The notes under the pieces are model-generated. The model was not told the origin of the DNA and did no database searches. It worked only from the letters and a program-made list of their open reading frames with translations. A DNA stretch of 26,885 nucleotides from positions 1-26,885 of the forward strand of contig JAYMTA010000561.1 of assembly GCA_036897625.1 (NCBI GenBank), read 5' to 3'. Below are positions 19,601 to 26,885 of this stretch, in pieces; positions within the stretch are counted from its first letter, which is position 1; each line of letters opens with the position of its first letter. The position numbers were made by a program, and so were the translations under genes. This DNA comes from Pelargonium cotyledonis (Eukaryota; Streptophyta; Magnoliopsida; Geraniales; Geraniaceae).

Positions 19601-21827
19601 CTTATTATTAATACTATGCCCATCATATGAAAACAAATGAAGTTTACTTATTTATATATGAAAAGTAGAAGTATTATTACCCACAGATTTTGCATATACA
19701 GTAGCAAAAAAGTATGAAGAGACTAGGTTTTGTTGGTATCATAGGATTTTGCCTATTGTAGGGAGAGAAGGGATTAATTTCTTTTAACCAGTTATTTTCA
19801 TTCAAACGTTAAGAGCCACCCAATACAATATCTCCCAAACTATCATCAACTGATTCCCTAATGACCATAGAAAATAGAAACATGGTCTGGTAATAACGCA
19901 AAGGACAAAATATCTAAAACCACCTATGAAGGCATTGTACCAATGATCAACTTTGACTAAAGAGTGAGGTCATGGCTGAACTCCTAAGATGATATACATG
20001 TTTGTTAGTATTTACCAACATCTAGCAAGCATAATTCAGATAACTCTTCTTCAAACCAATTAACTTTGGATTATCATCTTGGAGCTGCACCTTTACCCGA
20101 AGTTGCTATTGTCAAGTTTGTTGCTAATACTATCCAATACTACATCAAATGTAGGGGATTTAATTGGCCAACTCCAGGTTGACGTGTGTCCACTAGAAAT
20201 ATGTCATCTCATCTATTTTGGAGATCGGACCCAAAGTGCTATCAATCAAATCGGTTGTGGGCCAGAAGTTCTCTCCTAGATTTCATTCGAACCAATGCAG
20301 AAAGGCCCACAAGTGGAACTTGCGCACGGTCTCCTACAAATCGAGCGTTCTTCCTCACTAGCACAGCCTAAACTTGCACACCTGCCCTGCACGCTGTTGA
20401 GCTCGCGCTTGCTTGCTTCTGCACACACTCGCTCGCTTGCCCTAGTGATTGTTTGGCCACCCCTCCCGCAGAGCTCGTCTTCTTGGTCATCTCTCCTCAT
20501 GCACTATCTCTCCACTAGAAATATGTCATCTTTATAGGTCAATCGTGCACCTCTATTGGGCAATGTTCCCTCAACTCCACATCAATACAATAATGGACAC
20601 ATGACGTACGTTTCTTATAAAGATGATGTCACGTCAAGGGGTAGATAATAGACACTAGTTCAAACCAAGGCTAAACAACAAGGAACATGGCCACATTATG
20701 CCATGGTGAGAATCATGGTATCTGCACCGCCAGTCGATCTTCAACTTCTCAAATATGCATAGTAATTAGTAACCAAGCATGGGGTTAATTCTGACACGTC
20801 AACTCTTAGATCTTGATTTCGATCAATCAGAGTGCAATGCCACATCATGCCTCACTATGAGTTTAAACAGCCCTTCCTCATACGGATGAAGGTGCTGGAC
20901 ATTGGACACTTTTGCAATTCCATTCTCTACTGCGATGTCATTCTCACACTGGAGATGATTTCCTACATGTCATATACTGAGTTCCACTGAACGCATGTTG
21001 TTCCCTTTTTCAGGGCCATAACCCATTGATTTTGGAGCTTTGATCCTAAAATCATTGAGGATCTCAACGACAAATGCACTTTTCCAGATTGCAGCCTTGA
21101 ATTGGCCATCATAGTACATGAAATCAAGTTCAATATTGAAAACCTCTCAAATGTACCATACAATTGCTATCCTGGAAAGGTCTAATACTACCCTTCCTGC
21201 ATCAATGTGATGCCACGACAGAGCTGTAAGTTTATGCTATCATTTCAAAATATATGTATCCTAAATTAGATTGCCATCAAGAACACAGAAATTTTGAGGC
21301 AAACTAGGGATTGTCAGTTGGATAAAAATCCGAAGAACATTCAACTCATATTCAAGTGGATAACAAATCAATGTAAGCAAGATGCATAATTCACAATTTC
21401 ACATTCAGTAAACATGATTCAGCAATTTAATTCAGGATTCAGACAAATATTCAAATTCAGATGAATATAATTCATTACAGTACAGCTTCTAACGTAATAA
21501 CCATCAAGCATAAGAAGAAAGCAACACCTCATAAGCAGCAAGAATTTGAACGAATCTATTGGACGCGGCGGAATCGTTCCTTGACTCGGAAAGGTCCGGG
21601 TGAGTCTCTTTGGCTAGCTTCCGAAATGATGCTTTGATTTCGGAGAACGAGCTGGACTCCGAAACGCCTAAGAGATCGTAAGCGTTGTTCTCTACGGGGA
21701 ACTCAGTACGGGCTGACTCAGCGCTACTACTGAACCACTGAGTCCTGCGACTCGGAAGCTTAGTGATGCTATAATTTGGATGAAATGAGATTGAACGGAG
21801 GTGGTACAATCGGCCGAGATAAGCCAT
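16614..21827 (-). CDS. J-domain (DnaJ/Hsp40, type III) protein, 5 exons, 520 aa
   Basis: Exons (minus strand): 21827-21528, 19587-18694, 18376-18291, 17524-17384, 16755-16614. All junctions are GT-AG, phases match, and the frame is open from ATG to TAG. The J domain spans residues about 48-117, with the HPD motif at 76-78 (KETHPDLS) and helix IV AAYEILSDSEKKSHYDRYL, so it should stimulate an Hsp70 ATPase. It lacks the G/F and zinc-finger regions of types I/II. Residues 1-40 are rich in Ser/Arg with few acidic residues, consistent with a mitochondrial or plastid presequence. Residues 141-200 (EWLKWYRYAIKE, ESDFYLAIHAAYFGP) are conserved-looking. Residues 205-300 are low-complexity. The C-terminus has a Cys cluster at 414, 416, 418 and 435 (CECRC, EPRCGMH) and a Trp-rich segment. 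The start is the first ATG and the J domain lies directly downstream. Substrate unknown. Confidence 0.93.
16756..17383 (-). other. J-protein intron 4
   Basis: A 628-bp intron with donor GTAAGT and acceptor CTGCAG. It is AT-rich, with no repeats or genes recognised. Confidence 0.85.
17525..18290 (-). other. J-protein intron 3
   Basis: A 766-bp intron with donor GTAAGC and acceptor AAACAG. Short chance frames at 17873-18055 and 18058-18243 have no domain or splice support. Nothing else was seen. Confidence 0.85.
18377..18693 (-). other. J-protein intron 2
   Basis: A 317-bp intron. Donor GTTTGT is weaker than its neighbours, with acceptor GTTCAG. Read-through into the intron stays open for 17 more codons, so a retained form would be truncated at that point. 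Confidence 0.85.
19588..21527 (-). other. J-protein intron 1 (1.9 kb)
   Basis: A long first intron that splits the J domain between AAYE and ILSDSE. Donor GTGTTG is weak and the acceptor is TTGCAG. It contains a GC-rich 322-bp block bounded by a 21-bp direct repeat (20189-20531). The rest (19590-20180 and 20540-21520) is AT-rich with chance open frames only. Confidence 0.85.
20189..20531. repeat. GC-rich segment between 21-bp direct repeats
   Basis: The 21-mer starting TCCACTAGAAATATG occurs at 20189-20209 and again, identical, at 20511-20531. Between them, 20270-20500 is clearly richer in C and G (CTCGCTCGCTTGCCC, CACCCCTCCCGCAGAGC) than the surrounding intron and has open frames on both strands without recognisable domains. 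It could be an inserted fragment with duplicated target, or the result of a slipped-repair duplication. Confidence 0.6.
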
Positions 21828-21959
21828 TTTCTCGGATTTTCAGGGAAAATTGGGACTCAGAAGAACAGTGAAGCCTATCGGCATTCTCACCGATGGGTGT
21901 ATGCTATTTGAAACGTGGCAGTTTTATATGAGCCGAGCACAGATCATGCGAGAGCATGA

Positions 21960-22035
21960 CACGTGGGTTGTTTCGAGCTCGGTAAATGGGCCGTAGCCCA
22001 CCTTATAGTAGCCCATTAAGGCATGTTGCAGCCCA
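21960..22035 (-). promoter_or_regulatory. J-protein promoter: four Site II elements and a G-box
   Basis: Upstream of the ATG at 21827 lie a G-box CACGTG (21960-21965), one GGCCCA/TGGGCC (21987-21992) and three TGGGCT on the gene strand (22000-21995, 22015-22010, 22035-22030). All four TGGGCY motifs lie within 50 bp, 160-208 bp from the start codon. Clusters of Site II elements are known from promoters of plant genes for mitochondrial and ribosomal proteins, where TCP factors bind. That agrees with the organelle-type N-terminus. Binding itself is inferred. Confidence 0.6.
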
Positions 22036-23195
22036 TTTTTGGGGTATTTTTATCAAACACAACTCCTACTTTTGGTGATTATGAATAGTAATTAGTAAAT
22101 TGGTAATTATATAAGTCAATTGGTTTAACTTATAACTTATAAGTAGTATATACAGGCCATTTGTTGTTTTAAGTTATAGTTTTGAGAGCATTGCTTACCG
22201 TGATCAATCAATATATTTATACAAGACAGATATTCTTTTGGAACTTGTAACTCATAAGTTTTGAGATTTATATTTTATGCTTGGTTTTAATTTTTTTATT
22301 ATATATTTGAAGTTTTGTACTATTTTCTATTTTAATTTTGAGAGACAAGCATGCTTAGATATTATCTTCGAATGGCAAACATGCAATAACGGGGAATTAG
22401 AAGCACATCAAATTATGCAAGTCAAAAGAATGTTGTATTGACTTTCAAAATGAACTAAAATTTGGTTAGTACATTCCAAACATATCCGCAATTAATATTT
22501 AGCGTTTAGACGAAGCAACATCATCACGAGCTGTCAAAATTGTTTCCTCACATGAAGATTTTTCAATCATAAGAAAATAATAGTCTTTTAGTGAGTTCAA
22601 AATATGTATTATTAGGAACTTACACAATGTAGGGTTGTGGCATCTCTAACCTCTAGTTGCGGCTGCTGTAGATGTTGCGGCGACTCCGACAGCAAGCTAA
22701 ATAGGTTGGTAAATTAATAAAACTAATTCAGATTCTCGTTCTGATAGCAAGATATTGCTCTAATATTATGGGTTTTGTAGTAGTATTGGCGTAGTTTCAC
22801 GGTAGTTTCGATTGATGGTTATGATGTTTTATTCGTCTATTTTATGGGTTGGAGTTTAGGTGCTCTTCTCAGTAGGGCGTTGATTTGAACGAAACCAATA
22901 TCCTATCCAGATAATGCCTTGAGCGACGTAGGAAAAACTTAGGAGTTGGATCAAGGTATAGGCAGAGGCGGATGGACTAGTATTGTTGACGTGTTAGAGG
23001 TCACTACTAGATTAGATGTGGATTCTGGTTAGATTGGGGATGGCAGAGGCCACCTAGGGGTCATCTTTAGTTACATGTGGACGAGGCCCTAAGGCCCTCT
23101 TTCAGGACATCAATACAAGTGATGTGGGATGAGTTGTTTGTTATAGCTCGCACAAAGTGTGGGGTGTGGCTCATTCCAATTGGTCTATCAGGGTC

Positions 23196-23240
23196 TCAGG
23201 TTCGAGTCTCGGTGTTTGTACGGTTGCTGATAAAAAATGA
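23196..23240 (+). repeat. dispersed copy of the coiled-coil intron repeat, with box B-like motif
   Basis: TCAGGTTCGAGTCTCGGTG followed by TTTGTACGGTTGCTGATAAA matches the minus strand of the tandem units at 4921-5257. It includes GGTTCGAGTC, close to the polymerase III box B consensus. It may be the 3' half of a SINE-like unit. No box A could be placed with confidence. Confidence 0.6.
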
Positions 23241-24381
23241 AGGGTGTGGGTCGAACTAATTGGTCAGGTGATGGCGTCAGATTCCTTGTAAGTTATTCAT
23301 GCTCAAATTGAGAGAGAGAGAGAGAGAAATCAAGTGCCATATTTGTATTTTGATCATATTTTGGAATCTGAATTATAATTTAGGAGAAATAATATATAAT
23401 TCTTTGATTTTAATCGATTCAATTTCGCGTAATTGTGCATCAAGTGGTATTCCCCTTCTTTAAAATAAATATCTCACCCTCAAGCCTATTACCTTGTTTG
23501 TCACGTTTCCCACTAAATCACTCTCCATTTAGTGATTATCCTCACTATACGTTGATAACGCTAAAAATCATAATTCTGATCTCACAAACGCTAGTTTCGT
23601 TTTTTGTAGGGTAGACTTCGTGTCCTTTATCACTATGACCACACGATCACATCTTTGAGGGGTTTACAACTATTTAGTCAATAAAGAGCAGGCTTGAGCG
23701 AATATGCACAAACTATGTGGAAACGTAAATAGACGAAACAAAACAAACAAAATCTATGGAAACAAAGTTGTATTTATTTCTTTTCTTAAAATTTTAAAAC
23801 AATTAAGTTTTAACTTAAGCAACTTTTAACCTAATTAGAAAATCAGTCAGAACTTTCAGATCAGTTTTAAAAATAATTATGTCATGTATTATGTGCAAAC
23901 TCTGTTTAGTAATCCCATAATGTTGAACTTTAAATTAAAAATCAGATCTTGAAATATAAAGTTTCTCTAACATGAAAAGTTTTCATGATATCACATTTAC
24001 TAAAAATTCCTATCTAATAAATCTACTACGAATCTATGAACAAGAGTTTCAATTAGTAGGCAAGAAGCAGTAGATTGCTTGTAATTTACAATTTCTGAGT
24101 TGAGTAAAGTCTTCATAAATATTTGTGTTTGTTTCTGTTTCTTCTGTGAACCAAGCAAAGTGGTGGATTGACCATTTATGAGCAATTGGGTTGTTGACAA
24201 AAGTTAATACTTTTAACCCCCACAACACTGCTTCATAAATTTGAAATTTCTTGTTTTTCAACTTTCACAAAGAACTACAAGTATAAAATATTAAATAAAT
24301 AGATAAACTGATATTGAAGAAACGTTCACATTTGCTGAAATAGTATAGACGTATTACTTTTTAAATAACTATTATCGAGAA

Positions 24382-24434
24382 AAGTGACTTAAGTCACTTG
24401 CCTCTTTTGAGATCTCATATTCGAGGTTAGGTTG
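24382..24434 (+). repeat. repeat copy A, with a perfect 18-bp palindrome
   Basis: Contains AAGTGACTTAAGTCACTT (perfect palindrome, 24383-24400), then a spacer and TCATATTCGAGGTTAGGTT. A second copy lies at 25111-25167. The TTCGAG core is box B-like. Confidence 0.6.
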
Positions 24435-25110
24435 TCAAATTTACTGACAAATGGAAAAACTATCAGGTTTATTTAATTTAGCCCTATATTTATATGCAAC
24501 CTAGGTGGGAATAAGTTAAGAGGCCACCACTCTCATCAATTCTGTTTCCACCTGTATGTATGGTCTTCAATATGTGCAGCTGTAGTTTGACTAGTCCCCT
24601 AAACCTAATAATGTTTAGGAATATTTACCTTGTACTTTCACTTGTTAGAATTTACATACAAAAATTAAGAACTGTATATATTAGCTACATTTTTCTGGAC
24701 ATGTACTCATAAACAGTGAGAATGGCGATGAGAGCCAATGTTGCATGGCCGCTTGGCTCAGAATGGGAAGATTGGAGTCAAGTGTGAATGAGAGCGATTA
24801 AACCTTTTTGAATGTTGATTATGAAAGTTATAGAAGAATGTCAAAAGTTGTGTTGTTCCTTGAAAGTCAAATATGCCAAAGTTGAGCATGAAAATTGAAG
24901 ATCCAATGTCGATTTGCTTTCTTCGGTATGAAGAGAGATTGTTGATGCATGAATCCATTATATTGATTTGATGCGGCTTAACTAAAGTGAAGGCCTCGTT
25001 TTTTTTTTTTTTCTGGGTTGCGAATGAAGTTGAAATCTCCAGTTATAATATTGACGTCAATGTGTACTAAGAAGGTCAGTACACGCACTATAAAACAATC
25101 ATAAATAGGG

Positions 25111-25167
25111 CAAGTGACTTAAGACACTTGTTTATCTTGATCTCTCATGTTCGAGTCTTGGTTAGGA
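25111..25167 (+). repeat. repeat copy B, sister of 24382-24434
   Basis: CAAGTGACTTAAGACACTTG, spacer, then TCATGTTCGAGTCTTGGTTA. About 80% identical by eye to copy A in the same orientation, 730 bp away. The spacing of the palindrome-like head and the TTCGAG core is kept. Confidence 0.6.
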
Positions 25168-26295
25168 AGGTTATGGGCTTCATTTTCAAACTCTCATAGT
25201 CTAGTTTTTTACCAAGGAAGACAAAATTTCATGATGCTTGATTGTAGTTATGGTTGTCAACTATCTGAAATCACATTTGTAGGTGGGATCTCACAATGCC
25301 CCTTACACAACCGTCTACTGTACATTCTAGGTTCATGGATTCAATCTTAAAATCTCAATGTATGTGAATTACCTTTGCGCAAACTCTCCTAATTTATATT
25401 TGCGTTGGGAAGGTACTATCTAACGTTGTGTAATTGTAGCTTTGGTCAAGAACTACATGGATCCACACTTATAAGTAGGATACCGCATAGTCACCTATCA
25501 TATTCTTGGTTCATGGGTACAACCTCAAAACCTTCTAGTTTTGTGAGTTTCAAAAGAAAACTCTTGTAGGCTAATGTATTGGAAATCTCCAAAATTGGTT
25601 CGCAAATTTTACCTCAAAGTATGCAGGTATGAAATTCTTGCTTACAAAAATTTGGTGGTTTCATTCAAATTCATTTATTATATTCTCTACACTTTCTCGT
25701 ATAATTAGTATTCAGAGTTTATAGGCATAAATTTTATTCAAATAGGTCCCAAAAACGTACTGTTTTTCAATTAGGTTGTTTTTTCAAAGTTAACTAAGCA
25801 TTAAGAACTCTCTATGCAAGCACTTTAAGAGTTCCTCAAAATATATCTTTACTTATATTGATCGTTAAACAGCACTTCACGTTTGAATATGGAACAAGTT
25901 GCTAGATTCTATGGAAATGATTCTCTTTGGTCTTTTTCCATTACACCAAATCTTGTTTCCTCCATGATTTGTAACAAAAAATCTAAAGATTCCTATATGT
26001 TCTTATTATTCAAGGAAAAAAAGAAAGAATTGAAGCCTCGAATTGAGGTCCTCTTCCAAAATATCCATGGCATTATATGCCAACTAGCGACAAACACGTT
26101 AATAATTCTACCACTTTTAGGGAAACGCTCCAATGTGAAATAATTGATAGAATGACCTCATAGCACCTAATAAATGCACTATAAGAATAATATGTCTGTA
26201 GTTGGTTAAGAGACACATTTTCATATGGGAAGTTGTGTTTTCAAATTTCATTACGTCGGATGAGGTGAGATTTTGAGTTAAAATGAGTATTCGAT

Positions 26296-26357
26296 CCATT
26301 TCAACTAAAAGCTTAAGCTTATAGTTAAAGACTTAATAATAGTTTAATATTTTAACA
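26296..26357 (-). repeat. LTR fragment related to the 71-bp LTR at 14451
   Basis: On the minus strand it reads TGTTAAAATATTAAACTATT, continues with a short spacer to AGCTTAAGCTTTTAGTTGAA, and then diverges. It aligns along about 60 bp with 14451-14510. No primer site or polypurine tract adjoins it, so it is a solo or broken LTR. Confidence 0.65.
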
Positions 26358-26764
26358 ATAAGAGAAGTATCACATTGTGTAGCTTAATTAAAAAAAGAAA
26401 AAAAAAAGTCGCTAGTCACGTCATTGTGTCAATAACATAGTCATGTTAAAGTTACTTCAATTGTTTTAGTAAAAACAAAGAAAGAAAAACCACCATCGAT
26501 TTATAGTGAATCGGTAAAATTTTATTTGGGATAGAATATTTCTAATTTTCCAACACTTCACCGCATCAAGATCTTGCTATTGTGAATTGGCCGATAAAGA
26601 GTAGGAGGTTGTGTTGAAACATTACTGATATCGTTACAAAAATTTATCAGCACGAGATTTCTTAGTAAAATACTTATAAGTTGTATTAGTGTGATTACAA
26701 ATACTATATTGATGCACGTTTATACAATTAATCTGGATTTGAGAATTGTCTATTTTTATAGTAA

Positions 26765-26885
26765 ATGTCGCGTCGCCAGGGTCCTCACCAAGATCGCCGC
26801 CAATCAGTTGGTTCTAACCGCCGCCATAACGCAGCTCCAGTTCTCCAGCCGCCGCAAGCACCCAAACCTGCCCAGACCCTCAATA
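26765..26885 (+). CDS. 5' end of an unidentified GC-rich reading frame, cut by the window edge
   Basis: An ATG at 26765 opens 40 codons to the window end. Base composition shifts sharply from AT-rich to GC-rich at this point, as at many plant coding starts. The peptide begins MSRRQGPHQDRRQ, then is rich in Arg, His, Gln and Pro (APVLQPPQAPKP). No domain can be named from so little. It could be the start of a cellular gene, or of a retrotransposon gag, which often has a basic Pro/Gln-rich N-terminus. A TTTTTATAG immediately upstream could also be an intron acceptor, making this an internal exon. Confidence 0.4.
   Translation, partial: MSRRQGPHQDRRQSVGSNRRHNAAPVLQPPQAPKPAQTLN

Larger units (their letters stand above)
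22036..26764. other. intergenic, repeat fragments, no gene seen
   Basis: AT-rich DNA with no supportable coding sequence. It includes an (AG)n microsatellite at about 23311-23327, a homopolymer T run near 25000-25012 and several tRNA-like box B repeats listed separately. Around 25320-25345 and 25505-25530 the similar words GGTTCATGG.T.CAA.CT.AAA recur, which suggests further decayed copies of a dispersed repeat. Confidence 0.6.

Noticed and set aside
20276..20537. Overlapping frames on both strands in the GC-rich block
   Set aside because: No domain, both strands equally open, and located inside an intron. Reported only as a compositional anomaly.
1..26885. CRISPR arrays, bacterial operons, rRNA or intact tRNA genes
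   Set aside because: No regularly spaced identical repeats, no ribosome-binding-site-led gene strings and no full cloverleaf were seen. The tRNA-like signals are all parts of repeats.

Overview
The window is nuclear DNA of a flowering plant, most likely a eudicot. It is AT-rich, its genes are split by GT-AG introns with T-rich acceptors, and its retroelements use the usual plant initiator-Met tRNA primer site (TGGTATCAGAGC). The protein families are plant ones. I cannot name the species. Three protein-coding genes were rebuilt exon by exon, and the rest is mostly old transposon debris.

Layout. 1-4261: intergenic, with no gene. It holds a short palindrome and a well-preserved tRNA-derived SINE (2190-2403, minus strand). 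4262-5556 (+): a two-exon gene for a 226-residue acidic coiled-coil protein with an N-terminal MGSCCSC acylation signature. Its single intron carries three tandem copies of a ~110-bp repeat. 6612-13581 (-): twelve exons of a plant class 3 lipase of the type that normally has an N-terminal C2 domain. The reading frame is intact for 642 codons and the catalytic Ser/Asp/His can be assigned, but the gene begins abruptly in the last C2 strand and the expected 5' exons are absent. An old 1.1-kb LTR element sits in its largest intron. 14001-14521: a head-to-head composite of miniature LTR retroelement pieces forming a long palindrome, just upstream of the point where the lipase exons stop. 14522-16613: no certain gene, but it holds a decayed second copy of the terminal exon of the next gene. 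16614-21827 (-): a five-exon gene for a 520-residue J-domain protein with a long uncharacterised C-terminal region. Its promoter has four Site II (TGGGCY) elements and a G-box. 21828-26764: intergenic, with repeat fragments including a piece of the same short LTR found at 14451. 26765-26885 (+): a GC-rich open frame cut by the window edge.

The coiled-coil gene and the lipase converge tail to tail with about 1 kb between stop codons. From memory, the homologous Arabidopsis genes are also neighbours (AT4G13540 / AT4G13550), so this looks like conserved microsynteny. Nothing suggests that the three genes act in one pathway. The most unusual feature is the lipase that has lost its N-terminal half next to a retroelement palindrome and a duplicated exon, which points to a local rearrangement between the lipase and J-protein genes. 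No new multi-gene system was found.
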